In this document: positions 1-8,248 of the stretch, in pieces
Numbering within the stretch: position 1 is the stretch's first letter
How the letters are laid out: every line of letters begins with the position of its first letter
Origin: a virus
IMG/VR virus record: IMGVR_UViG_3300042691_016611
Coordinates: 1-35,467 of that record
DNA length: 35,467 bases
Strand: one strand, 5' to 3'
Position numbers and translations under genes: made by a program
The notes under the pieces: generated by a model
What the model saw: the letters and a program-made list of their open reading frames with translations, nothing else
What the model was told of the DNA's origin: nothing
Database searches by the model: none

Positions 1-57
1 GTGACTCGTAAGCTTCCTCCTGTTCCAGCCCCTCCAGCTCCAAAGGTGCGAGAATGA
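1..57 (+). CDS. C-terminal end of an upstream gene (partial)
   Basis: Frame 1 is open from the first base and ends at a TGA at 55-57, leaving 18 residues rich in proline and alanine (PPVPAPPAPKV). The stop overlaps the start of the next gene in an ATGA arrangement, which is the commonest junction in this window and suggests a genuine upstream gene in the same operon. The fragment is too short to assign a function. A proline-rich tail is common in secreted or envelope-spanning proteins, but this is only a hint. Confidence 0.55.
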   Translation: MTRKLPPVPAPPAPKVRE

Positions 58-404
58 AACATGTTCTGTTTATTGTCGGTATGCTTCTGCTCTTCATCCC
101 GACAAGCAATGACACACCAACACCAATTCCTGATCCTGATGTACCTCCCGCTCCTGTAGTGGTTGACAAAGACCTGTGGGACGTTGCTTCAGACAACTAC
201 AGAGTGTTAACAGCTGAAGTATTTGAAGAACTCGCTACAAAGACTTTTAACAGCGACGAAGAGAAGCTCAAACACATTCTTGACCACACTACAGCTGCTC
301 GCATGGGAGCATTCACAGAGGTCAACAAGCGTATCCAATCTGCTGCGAAGGATAATACCTTCGCTGATCTGGCCAAAGCCCTTAAAGAACGAGGATTGAA
401 GTAA
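54..404 (+). CDS. Small secreted or membrane-anchored protein, unknown function
   Basis: This 116-residue protein starts with a hydrophobic stretch at residues 3-16 after one lysine, typical of a signal peptide or N-terminal anchor. A proline-rich spacer follows (about 20-37), then a charged helical domain (about 40-116). No lipobox cysteine follows the hydrophobic stretch, so it is not an obvious lipoprotein. The ATG overlaps the preceding TGA and the TAA overlaps the next ATG by one base, so translation is probably coupled. Position next to a cysteine peptidase and small membrane proteins suggests a lysis or envelope role, possibly spanin-like. That is inference from context; no family is recognised. 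Confidence 0.6.
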   Translation: MKHVLFIVGMLLLFIPTSNDTPTPIPDPDVPPAPVVVDKDLWDVASDNYRVLTAEVFEELATKTFNSDEEKLKHILDHTTAARMGAFTEVNKRIQSAAKDNTFADLAKALKERGLK

Positions 405-1270
405 TGGTAACGAAGTTGCCCACACCAAACGGTCAAGCCTACGTTCCTGATGAGTGGTTCTCTGGATATGATCCAACAATTGAACCCAGAGAACTCCTGT
501 TCGCTGAATGTATTGACTTTGATGTTAATGACCTGCTGGTTCAGGGAGACCTCCCCGACACTCGTGGTATTAAAAACATCATGCGTCGAGATGATCAGGG
601 ACGCATCAACTCATGTTCTGGATTTGGTATGACAGGATCAGGAGAGGTAAGCTACTTCCTGCAGTCATCCAAATGGCGACAGTTCAACCCTATGTGGTCT
701 TACCGTCGTGGTCAGGAAGTTAACAACATCCGTACCGACTCTGGTGCTACAATCCAAGGTGTTGTGAAGGCTGCTAAGGAAGTAGGATTTCTTCCCGAAG
801 ATATGGACGGTGATGGTAATGTTGATATTCCATATCGCGAAGACTACGGTATGCGTTTCCCAAGCAATGCAACTGAGGTAGCTTCAAAATGGAAAGTCGG
901 CTACTCCATCAACCTGAGAGGTTATGATGAAATTCTCAAATATCTTCAAGCCAATCAAGGTGCGGTTATTGTTGGCGGAAGTTGGGGCAATTGGCGTCCC
1001 AATGCAAGAGGTATTGCTAATAATTTTTCTAGTGGTGGTGGCGGACACGCTCGCTGCTATGTTGACTGGATTACCATTGACGGAGTGGTATATCTCGTTG
1101 AATGCAACAGCCACTATACCAGTTATGGAGACAACGGATTTGCCTACCACAGCAAACAGTTTGTAGACCAGCAGGCTGCTGATCGCTTCACTGTAACAAT
1201 TGGTGTATCCGACCTCTCAAGCCCTGAACCACGATTCATCGATTGGAGCAAACAATGGTTGCTTGGATAG
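404..1270 (+). CDS. Papain-like (C1 family) cysteine peptidase, candidate lysis enzyme
   Basis: A 288-residue protein with the catalytic set of clan CA, family C1 peptidases: Gln65 as oxyanion residue, Cys71 in NSCSGFG, His215 in GGHARCYVDW and Asn235 in the CNSHYTSYGDNGF segment, which corresponds to the NSWG..WG..G motif of papain. Between them lie the usual Tyr-Arg helix region (about 100-125) and a Gly/Ser-rich loop before the histidine. There is no N-terminal signal peptide and no long propeptide; only about 60 residues precede the nucleophile region. In a phage operon beside membrane proteins, the likely role is cutting peptide bonds in the host envelope during lysis, or processing virion proteins. 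Fold assignment is fairly secure; substrate is inference. Confidence 0.75.
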   Translation: MVTKLPTPNGQAYVPDEWFSGYDPTIEPRELLFAECIDFDVNDLLVQGDLPDTRGIKNIMRRDDQGRINSCSGFGMTGSGEVSYFLQSSKWRQFNPMWSYRRGQEVNNIRTDSGATIQGVVKAAKEVGFLPEDMDGDGNVDIPYREDYGMRFPSNATEVASKWKVGYSINLRGYDEILKYLQANQGAVIVGGSWGNWRPNARGIANNFSSGGGGHARCYVDWITIDGVVYLVECNSHYTSYGDNGFAYHSKQFVDQQAADRFTVTIGVSDLSSPEPRFIDWSKQWLLG

Positions 1271-2022
1271 TGATGTTGCTGGTAATGTTTGAGGGTGTGG
1301 ATGACCAGAACTTTCAATACTCTTATGACATCGAGAAAGCTCGTGAAGCTTATAAAGCTCAACTTGTTCAGCTCGAACTGCAGAAGGCTGTTGTTGAAGA
1401 AAAGAAGCAGGTAGAGGTGTCGCTTAAATGGGATACCGTCGTATCACAAGCCCCACAACAGCATTATCTGGTTACAGGTCCAAACTGTATCTACTGCGAA
1501 CCTCGTAAGCGATACCTGAAATCTCAGGGAATTGCCTTTACTGAAATATCTGTAGAACAAGCCAGATCCGCACCATATAACAGGATTGTTACAACCATTC
1601 CTGCTGAATTTGATATGGCTCTCACGACAACCACAGCTGTGTGTGAAGCTTCCTGCGAACCAACTACACACGCAGCTCTCTCTATCCTCGCCAACCATTT
1701 GCTTGCTCAACAGTCTAAGGATGCAATGGGAAGCCTGCTGGAGTTTGATATAGATACACCAGATGCTCTACCTTCCATTATCACTCAATTGATGACTAAG
1801 CAGAAATGGACTAATGGTGTTGTCTCAGTAGACTGGTCCGGCAACAGATCAATCTCTGTCCAGCCAGAAAAAATCATCTTCACACCCCCTCCATCTGTTC
1901 GAGCTGTGAAGGGTGTCTTCTCTTACAGCACTTCTCTGAAACAGATTAGTGTTCGTAATCAAGGCAAACAACTTGAGATTGAGTTAACAACCTGTCCAAA
2001 CCTCATCATCAACTTTAAGTGA
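1255..2022 (+). CDS. Membrane-anchored protein with glutaredoxin-like CxxC segment
   Basis: The ATG at 1255 is preferred because GGAG sits six bases upstream; an in-frame TTG at 1243 is an alternative start. The product has 255 residues. A very hydrophobic N-terminus (residues 1-12) looks like a signal or anchor, followed by an acidic, Gln-rich helix (about 25-55). Residues about 70-110 carry TGPNCIYCEPRKRYLKSQGI, which resembles the CxxC active-site strand and helix of glutaredoxins, followed by an FTEISVE strand. The rest is not recognised and includes a CEASC pair at about 129-133. It overlaps the peptidase gene by 16 bases. A thiol-disulfide role outside the cytoplasm, perhaps acting on the neighbouring peptidase, is speculative. 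Confidence 0.6.
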   Translation: MVAWIVMLLVMFEGVDDQNFQYSYDIEKAREAYKAQLVQLELQKAVVEEKKQVEVSLKWDTVVSQAPQQHYLVTGPNCIYCEPRKRYLKSQGIAFTEISVEQARSAPYNRIVTTIPAEFDMALTTTTAVCEASCEPTTHAALSILANHLLAQQSKDAMGSLLEFDIDTPDALPSIITQLMTKQKWTNGVVSVDWSGNRSISVQPEKIIFTPPPSVRAVKGVFSYSTSLKQISVRNQGKQLEIELTTCPNLIINFK

Positions 2023-2029
2023 GGCTGTT

Positions 2030-2368
2030 ATGCTTCTGACACTCAGAGAACAGAACAGCCTCATTTCTTCGATGAAAGCTGCTTTTGGATGCTCTCCAGC
2101 AAACATCAAGTTTTATGGAACAGTTGATAACGCTGTCAATCGTAAGAAGCTGAAGGAAGCTAAAAAATGGGATGCTGCCTGCGATAAAGTAGGCAGAGCT
2201 TTCTTCGAAGTTTGTAGTACGAAGCGAGTCGTTACATTTGACCAGCTTCAATCCTCGGTAGCGTTATACTTTGGATGGTTTGCATGGATTTTCATTAAGT
2301 GGGCAGCTCCTCGCATTTTAGCGTTCTTATGGGAACGCACACATGACGTTCGCATGGATAATATTTGA
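2030..2368 (+). CDS. Small protein with C-terminal membrane segment
   Basis: 112 residues. The N-terminal two thirds are charged and helical; a single strongly hydrophobic, aromatic segment lies at about 76-100 (VALYFGWFAWIFIKWAAP), ending with a short charged tail. The start follows the previous stop by seven bases, with GAGG just upstream. Small size, one membrane segment and location in a probable lysis cassette make it a candidate holin, antiholin or membrane-associated lysis protein, but no family is recognised. The function is inferred only from topology and neighbours. Confidence 0.5.
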   Translation: MLLTLREQNSLISSMKAAFGCSPANIKFYGTVDNAVNRKKLKEAKKWDAACDKVGRAFFEVCSTKRVVTFDQLQSSVALYFGWFAWIFIKWAAPRILAFLWERTHDVRMDNI

Positions 2369-2413
2369 CATTTAACAACTTGCCTTTACACTTCACCAAA
2401 AGGAATCCACAAC

Positions 2414-2746
2414 ATGTTCTTGTTTGCTCAAGCCGAAGTCGCTATAGACCATCTTGCTCCTTGGGGACAAATGACAGCTACTGCTGTTATGCTGGCTATG
2501 TTCGTTTGGATGATAACGAAGTGGTTTCCTCAGCTACTGGACAGGCATGACTCGACACAACTGCAGACACGAGAACATTTTGAGAAAATCCTCGATAAAA
2601 TTGAAGCAAACAGAGAGAAAGAGAATGCACAGAGGTTTATAACTGCTAAAGACGGACACGAAGCAGCTGTAGCCCTGTCTCATGCAATTGAGAATAACAC
2701 GTCTGCAATCAATTCCCTCAGTAATAGTGTGAAGGCCCATGTATGA
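2414..2746 (+). CDS. Small membrane protein with coiled coil, holin or spanin candidate
   Basis: 110 residues with one transmembrane helix at about 18-37 (MTATAVMLAMFVWMITKWF) followed by a long hydrophilic helix (about 45-105) rich in Glu, Lys, Gln and Asn with heptad-like spacing. An AAGGAA site lies seven bases before the ATG. One N-terminal helix plus a cytoplasmic or periplasmic coiled coil is seen in several phage holin-like and inner-membrane spanin proteins. It shares an ATGA overlap with the next gene. An in-frame-shifted ORF at 2365-2550 is a shadow of this gene. Function is inferred from topology. Confidence 0.55.
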   Translation: MFLFAQAEVAIDHLAPWGQMTATAVMLAMFVWMITKWFPQLLDRHDSTQLQTREHFEKILDKIEANREKENAQRFITAKDGHEAAVALSHAIENNTSAINSLSNSVKAHV

Positions 2747-3345
2747 ACGCTTATGAAAAAGCTCAACAATTGGGCATGACAGGTAATGATGCCTCTATCA
2801 CCACTCAGTTGCAAGCTACAGGTTTGACGCAATCAAAGATTGATCTAGGCAGTTTACTTTTCGTAATGAACGAAAGAAATATGCTCACTCGTTTGGTGCG
2901 TCCAGCAGACACAGGCGAGAAGTGGTCTGGTACAGTTGTTAACATGATTTTGTTTGTTAACGCAAATGGAACAGACGATCAGAAGTACGCAATCAACAAA
3001 TGGTTCTCACACATCACTGGTGACCGCAACTCGTACTTCGATACGACTGATGTTTCTGTATCCGCTCCATTCTGGACAATGCGTAATATGTTCGGTGGAC
3101 AACAGACAATGCCTTCTGTTGCAGATTTTGATACTGTAGCTGCATTAGGTGGTGGATGGTTGTACGCAACGCTCACAGAACCACAATACGCAGCACAGAA
3201 AGCTGCAGCAGAAAAAGAAGCCGCAGTTGCAGCTGTAGTCGTCAAATGCAACGCATCCCGTGAAGCAGCAGAGGCAGAAGCACGGCTGGCAGAATCGACG
3301 CCAACAACAATTGCAGCCGCCGCAGAAACAGCGTGGGGAGCGTAA
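2743..3345 (+). CDS. Unrecognised 200-residue protein with Ala-rich helical C-terminus
   Basis: The first 145 residues form a mixed alpha/beta domain with aromatic and Asn-rich segments (NKWFSHITGDRNSYF, FWTMRNMFGG). The last 50 residues are strongly Ala/Glu-rich (AAEKEAAVAAVVVKCNA onward) and likely helical. There is no signal peptide or membrane segment. The ATG overlaps the preceding stop (ATGA), and a GTG-started fibre-like gene follows three bases after the stop. Because it precedes two fibre-like genes, it may belong to the adsorption apparatus, for example as an adaptor, but no motif supports this. Coding status is well supported by the tight operon packing. Confidence 0.6.
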   Translation: MNAYEKAQQLGMTGNDASITTQLQATGLTQSKIDLGSLLFVMNERNMLTRLVRPADTGEKWSGTVVNMILFVNANGTDDQKYAINKWFSHITGDRNSYFDTTDVSVSAPFWTMRNMFGGQQTMPSVADFDTVAALGGGWLYATLTEPQYAAQKAAAEKEAAVAAVVVKCNASREAAEAEARLAESTPTTIAAAAETAWGA

Positions 3346-3348
3346 CTA

Positions 3349-4518
3349 GTGCCTACGACTTCACCACTACGTCCAAATGCGACACTCAATTCTGGGTGGG
3401 GTGGATCAAATCCATTCACCTTAATTGATGACGCTACGACGCAGCCTACAGCTGGTGGTACGAGTGATTACGCCTACTATTCAGGTGACTCATCTGCCGC
3501 TCAGCAGTATGGTTGTGCCTCTCCGACAAATACAGGTCTAATCACTAGTGCAAAACTGTGGGTGTACCTCAAATTTGATAGCAACAGCGACGGCGACATT
3601 AGTGCGGTACGTATCAGGCTCAACGGTGTATGGCGATCAGGAACGCTGACAGGTAAGCCATCGTCAGGTGCATGGGGATGGGCATCATGCACAGTGACTG
3701 GTGAGTACGGAGGCTTAAGTAGCTCGACACCAGCGTTTGAATTAACATATAGTGGTGCGTCGATAGATGGTGAAGTATACGTTGACGTAGCGTACTTAGA
3801 AATCACTTATGTCGACATGCCAACCTTAAGTGGAGCACCTGTAGTTGAAGGTGTAGCTGTTACGCACTTCTCAGCGAATCAAACAACGCACACGGTTAAC
3901 CTACCATCTGGAATAGCATCAGGTGACTTGCTGCTGTTATGGTTCAGTAAAGATGGTACATCAGGCACCATCACAACACCATCGGGCTGGTCTATTGCTA
4001 TCTCCACAATCACTGCAACCGATCAGAGTATTTTGTTTTCAAAGACAGCCTCAGGAAGTGAAGACACCACGGTTTCAGTAACAACATCGATTAGTGAATC
4101 TAGTACATGCATTGCTTACAGGATCTCGGGATGGACTGAAGTTGTTTACGCAAACACCACCGTAAGCACCACAATGCCATATTTCCCACCATCAACGATT
4201 GCAACAGAGACAGCAGGAACAATCGCGATTGCGATGTACTCCGGCACTGGTGCAGTCGCTGAACCTGCTGAATTAAGCAATGGGCCAATCGCATGGACTG
4301 TCGCACTCGGGAATTCAGCCGATAGCGGCAACACCGTAGCAGCTTATTCACAGGCGGCAATTGTAAATGCGGTGGAAGGCGTAGAGGTGTATAGTTTCCC
4401 ATGGCGGTACGGATCAAACACATCTGGTAGGTTGATTTCAGTCGCAGTACACGGAACTGCAGCAAGTGGCGGTAGTGGCGGATTGTATAACACTTTGTCG
4501 ACAGGGCTGGTGCGTTAA
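3349..4518 (+). CDS. Beta-rich fibre or adhesin-like virion protein
   Basis: 389 residues starting at GTG (3349), with GGGGAG about nine bases upstream. The composition is Thr/Ser/Gly/Ala-rich with few charged residues, typical of beta-sandwich phage fibre proteins. Residues about 69-157 form a module with the signature FDSNSDGDISAVRIRLNG, GTLTGKPSSGAWGW and IDGEVYVDVAYLE that recurs twice in the fibre at 20629-23739. A second beta domain (about 170-370) follows, then a Gly-rich linker (SGGSGGLYNTLSTGLVR) at the C-terminus. The shared module argues that both proteins belong to the same adsorption structure or bind related ligands. No enzymatic motif is seen. The stop overlaps the next ATG by one base. 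Confidence 0.7.
   Translation: MPTTSPLRPNATLNSGWGGSNPFTLIDDATTQPTAGGTSDYAYYSGDSSAAQQYGCASPTNTGLITSAKLWVYLKFDSNSDGDISAVRIRLNGVWRSGTLTGKPSSGAWGWASCTVTGEYGGLSSSTPAFELTYSGASIDGEVYVDVAYLEITYVDMPTLSGAPVVEGVAVTHFSANQTTHTVNLPSGIASGDLLLLWFSKDGTSGTITTPSGWSIAISTITATDQSILFSKTASGSEDTTVSVTTSISESSTCIAYRISGWTEVVYANTTVSTTMPYFPPSTIATETAGTIAIAMYSGTGAVAEPAELSNGPIAWTVALGNSADSGNTVAAYSQAAIVNAVEGVEVYSFPWRYGSNTSGRLISVAVHGTAASGGSGGLYNTLSTGLVR
3553..3820 (+). repeat. Copy 1 of a beta-sandwich module shared by two fibre genes
   Basis: This segment encodes about 89 residues with the pattern W.YLKFDSNSD..I..VR.RLNG, then SG.WGW and IDG...VDVAYLE. The same pattern occurs at about 21801-22064 and, more diverged, at 22131-22395 in the large fibre gene. 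The similarity is visible at protein level, not as a long DNA identity, so the copies are old duplications or independent acquisitions of one domain family. Confidence 0.65.
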
Positions 4519-6314
4519 TGTTTCGTAACCTCACAGAAGACGCAACCATTGAAATCTACTTTGAAACGTTCGCGTCAACGGGAGCACCAGTTGCACCATC
4601 GTCAGCGTTTACAACGTCAGATTTTGCTATCTATAAGAACGGATCTGCAACAGCCAAGGCTACTACCAACGGGCTAACTGTAACGAGTCCGTTCAACTCG
4701 GAAGCCGGTTGTCACCTACTTGTGATTGATACCAGTAACGACACTGGTGATACTGGATTCTGGACAACAGGAGCACGGTATCAAGTAAAATTTAACACAG
4801 CAAAAACTGTAGGCAGCCAGTCGATTGATGGTGCGTCAGTGCCTCGTGGATCATTCGGTATTCAATCTGAATATGAGGGTGCGAATGTTGTGTCGTGGAG
4901 AGGTAGTACACCAAACGCACTAACAAGCGGACGAGTCGATGGAATTGTTGGTGCTTACGCTTCAGGACAGGCACCATTACAACCAACTACAGCAGGTAGA
5001 ACGCTCGACGTTACTGCTACTGGTGCTGCTGGTATCGACTGGGCGAACATCGAAAACCCAACATCTTTAAACCAATTCAGCGGTAGTTACATAGCCCTAC
5101 AGAACAACCAAAACGTGAACCTTAATGATGGTGCAATCACTGCTTCAAAGTTTGCTGCAAACGCAATCACCGCTTCTGCCTTAGCAGCTGATGCTGCAAC
5201 AGAGATTGGAGCAGCAACTCTAACAGCACTCGGCACGGGTACGTGGGCTACAGCCATTCCATGGAATGCTGCATGGGATGCTGAAGTACAGTCTGAATGT
5301 GCAGATGCGATCACAGCTGCTGGTGTCATGACAGGAACATATACAGCTCCTGATAATGCGACGATAACGCTGATCAATGCGAAAACAACAAACCTGCCAT
5401 CAGATCCAGCAGACGCATCAGATATATCTGCGGCATTCGGTACAGTGAACACTACTCTCAGCACAATAGCTGGGTACATTGATACCGAAATCGCATCAAT
5501 CAAAACCAAAACGGATAATCTTCCAACAGACCCCGCAGATCAATCACTGATTGTTGCTGCAACAGATGCAATCATATCTCGACTTGGCTCTCCAGTAGGT
5601 GCGTCTATGTCGGCTGATATAGCTTCTGTAAAAACTGATACAGGCAACCTCGTCACTCGCATTCCTGCCGCTCTATTCTCAGGCATTACATCTCTTGCTG
5701 ATTGGATTCGTCGTATCAGTCGTAAAGATGCTGGCACAGCTGGTATGATTGCTGCTGAAGCTGAAATTGATACAGGAGGTACTTCAACCTTCACAGGAAC
5801 CACAGATAGCCTCGAAGCTATTGCTGATGCCTCTGGTGGAGGTGCTGGCGATGCCTCACAAACCACTCTGCTCGCTGTGAAAGCTAAGACAGATCTAATC
5901 GGTACGGCTCAAGGCATTACTTCTCTAGAAGCGGCAGCTGTTCTTGACGCAGGTACAATCTCTGGGTTCCCAACAGAACTGATTGTTGGAGATAGCTACG
6001 ACTCTGACAGCGGTGAAATTGACGTTACCATCGTCGGTGCTGAAGGTGATCCTATCACAAGTATGGGGAGTCTCAACTTCTCAGCAGCAACAATTGAGTT
6101 CACGGCCTACCGCACAGGCGATCCATCATCCATGCACCTGTCTGGTACGTGTACTTACGCCAACAGTATTGTTAGTATCACTCTTCCTTCTTCAGTAACA
6201 GCTCTAGGCAAACCAGAATTCACCTACGAAGGTAGATTGAAATTCATTTGGACTGCTGCTGATGCTCAGAAGACATTCAAGACCACTCAATTTAAGTTTG
6301 TAGAAAATCCATGA
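4518..6314 (+). CDS. Tail fibre or baseplate-associated protein with BppU-like N-terminus
   Basis: 598 residues. The first 120 (FRNLTEDATIEIYFETFASTG, IYKNGSATAK, GFWTTGARYQVKFNTAKTVG) resemble the N-terminal attachment domain of baseplate upper or fibre proteins: a beta domain describing input range and kind. The middle (about 160-430) is Ala/Thr/Asp-rich with the recurrent motif KT(D)NLP(S/T)DPADxS at about 292 and 334, typical of trimeric fibre shafts. The C-terminus (about 490-598) is a beta domain ending in a Lys/Phe-rich strand. The gene shares an ATGA junction with TerL. Placement of a fibre immediately upstream of the terminase is unusual. The structural class is fairly clear; its exact location on the virion is not. 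Confidence 0.7.
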   Translation: MFRNLTEDATIEIYFETFASTGAPVAPSSAFTTSDFAIYKNGSATAKATTNGLTVTSPFNSEAGCHLLVIDTSNDTGDTGFWTTGARYQVKFNTAKTVGSQSIDGASVPRGSFGIQSEYEGANVVSWRGSTPNALTSGRVDGIVGAYASGQAPLQPTTAGRTLDVTATGAAGIDWANIENPTSLNQFSGSYIALQNNQNVNLNDGAITASKFAANAITASALAADAATEIGAATLTALGTGTWATAIPWNAAWDAEVQSECADAITAAGVMTGTYTAPDNATITLINAKTTNLPSDPADASDISAAFGTVNTTLSTIAGYIDTEIASIKTKTDNLPTDPADQSLIVAATDAIISRLGSPVGASMSADIASVKTDTGNLVTRIPAALFSGITSLADWIRRISRKDAGTAGMIAAEAEIDTGGTSTFTGTTDSLEAIADASGGGAGDASQTTLLAVKAKTDLIGTAQGITSLEAAAVLDAGTISGFPTELIVGDSYDSDSGEIDVTIVGAEGDPITSMGSLNFSAATIEFTAYRTGDPSSMHLSGTCTYANSIVSITLPSSVTALGKPEFTYEGRLKFIWTAADAQKTFKTTQFKFVENP

Positions 6315-8248
6315 CAACTTCTGCCCCAAGCAAAGCTGTTAGGTACGACAGATTTCTGAGAGGTGGTAATAAGAAAATCTCTCAGGACATTCCTGTTCCA
6401 ATCAGAAAAAATCACAGACTTGTAGGGTACGAATACAAGTCTGTCAGGCTTTCCGAACTGTTGCGAATGATTCCGATGTATGACGTTTTCCGTGAAGCGG
6501 AAGACTACTACTTCGACTTAGATGAAATGCACCAGTTTATAGAGTTTGTTATCAATGAATGTGTATATCCTGAAGGCGAGTTGACAGGTCTGCCATTCAT
6601 CCCAGAACTCTGGCAATGGGCAATCTACTTCAATATCTTCTGTTGGAAACATAAAGAGACAGGCTACAGACGATTCAAAGAAGCTTTTATATACACGCCC
6701 AGAAAATCAGGTAAAACAACAGCGTTCGGATCAATTCCAACACTCTACATGTTTTTTGTAGATAAAGAACCACGATCACAAAACTTTTGCTGTGCTGCTG
6801 ACATTGAACAAGCATCAATTAACTTTCGTCATACAGCGTACATGATTGAGCAGAATCCAAACTTGCTCAATCGTCTGCGTCAACATAAAGTTAATAGATC
6901 AACCCGCAGCTTTGAACATGCCAAAGACGGCAGCATGTTCAAAGTGTTGTCTGCTATTGCTGAAACCAAACACGGACTGTCTCCTAACTTTGCTTACGTA
7001 GATGAGGTACACGCACACAAGAGTAGTGAACTTATTGACGTAATGCTGACAGGTACGGCAGCTCGTAGACAATCTCTCACAATTTATACAACCACAGCAG
7101 ATTATGACAGACCGTCAACGTGTAACGAGATGTATGAGCGAGCTAAGCGGATAGCTATTGGCGATTCATCAGACCCAGCATTCTTACCTGTGATCTACGA
7201 AGCACAAATAGACGATGACTTTGAAGATGAACGAATTTGGAGAAAAGCTAATCCAAATTATGGCGTATCCATTTACGCTGAATATTTTGAACGAAACATT
7301 CGTCAGTGTAAATCAAATCCAGTTCTGCTAAATAGATTTCTTCGTCTTCATTTAAATGTTAAAACTAAGACGGAAACAGTATGGATTCCGACGTGGGTAT
7401 GGGCTAATGGCAACCACACTGAGAACCATTTATTATCAATTGACGAAATCAAAACTCTGCTTTATAATCATCGTCTGTGGCATAACTTCGCAGCAGACAA
7501 TGAATGGTTTAATAACAGTCAGATAGACCTCTATCTCACTGAGTTCCAAGGCTACTTCACATGGTACTTTAGAAAGCTTGAAGAACTGCAGGATGTTGAA
7601 TGTTATGGAGGTTATGATAATTCCTCAGTTAATGACATTGCTTCCTTCAGTTTATACTTCCCCAGCGAAGGGGTAGTAATGCCGTGGTTCTGGGTTCCAG
7701 CAGAGTCTATCTACAAACGAAGTGTTGAGGAACGTCTTCCTTACGACAGATGGTTTAAGTCAGGCTTAATCAATAATACTCCCCTCGCATCCATATCTGA
7801 ACGAGATATAGCCAAAACTCTGACAGGTGACGGTAACCAAAAAGGTATATGCACCTATTTCAGAAACCTTCAACTCGTCTGTTTCGATGCTTGGGGTTCA
7901 AACTTCATTTATGAAACTCTCTACAACGCAGGGCTACAAGCAAAGAAATACCCACAGTCCTATGTAGGGATGAATGGTCCTTGTCGGAAGCTCCAAGCTG
8001 ATATAGAGAACAGAGAATTGTTTCACGGTTCCAATCCTGTCCTTAGATGGATGATGGGAAACGTGACAATGACAACAAACAACAATGATCAGATGAGACC
8101 GAACAAACAGAAGTCCACAGATAAGATTGACGGTGTTGTTGCATCGTTAATGGCTATCGGAGGACACATGTATTCTGGTCAGCAAATGATTACAAGCATA
8201 TCAGGATTGAGAGAAGCAAATGAGCTGGAATCCCTTCCGACGACGTGA
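6311..8248 (+). CDS. terL: Terminase large subunit
   Basis: The packaging motor ATPase and nuclease that translocates DNA into the prohead and cuts concatemers. 645 residues. The ATPase domain shows a Walker A-like motif TPRKSGKTT (129-137), an adenine-motif region before it, Walker B FAYVDEVH with Asp231-Glu232, and a coupling TTTAD motif (about 260-264). The C-terminal nuclease half begins at about 430 with GGYD (Asp436), and ends with the NKQKSTDKIDGVVASLMAIGG segment typical of terminase_1-type large subunits. It overlaps the portal gene by 29 bases. No small-subunit gene is recognisable next to it. Confidence 0.95.
   Translation: MTTSAPSKAVRYDRFLRGGNKKISQDIPVPIRKNHRLVGYEYKSVRLSELLRMIPMYDVFREAEDYYFDLDEMHQFIEFVINECVYPEGELTGLPFIPELWQWAIYFNIFCWKHKETGYRRFKEAFIYTPRKSGKTTAFGSIPTLYMFFVDKEPRSQNFCCAADIEQASINFRHTAYMIEQNPNLLNRLRQHKVNRSTRSFEHAKDGSMFKVLSAIAETKHGLSPNFAYVDEVHAHKSSELIDVMLTGTAARRQSLTIYTTTADYDRPSTCNEMYERAKRIAIGDSSDPAFLPVIYEAQIDDDFEDERIWRKANPNYGVSIYAEYFERNIRQCKSNPVLLNRFLRLHLNVKTKTETVWIPTWVWANGNHTENHLLSIDEIKTLLYNHRLWHNFAADNEWFNNSQIDLYLTEFQGYFTWYFRKLEELQDVECYGGYDNSSVNDIASFSLYFPSEGVVMPWFWVPAESIYKRSVEERLPYDRWFKSGLINNTPLASISERDIAKTLTGDGNQKGICTYFRNLQLVCFDAWGSNFIYETLYNAGLQAKKYPQSYVGMNGPCRKLQADIENRELFHGSNPVLRWMMGNVTMTTNNNDQMRPNKQKSTDKIDGVVASLMAIGGHMYSGQQMITSISGLREANELESLPTT

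Noticed and set aside
8025-8040. GGTTCCAATCC, similar to a tRNA T-arm
   Set aside because: It lies within TerL codons and no acceptor, D-arm or anticodon arm can be built around it. No tRNA was found in the window.
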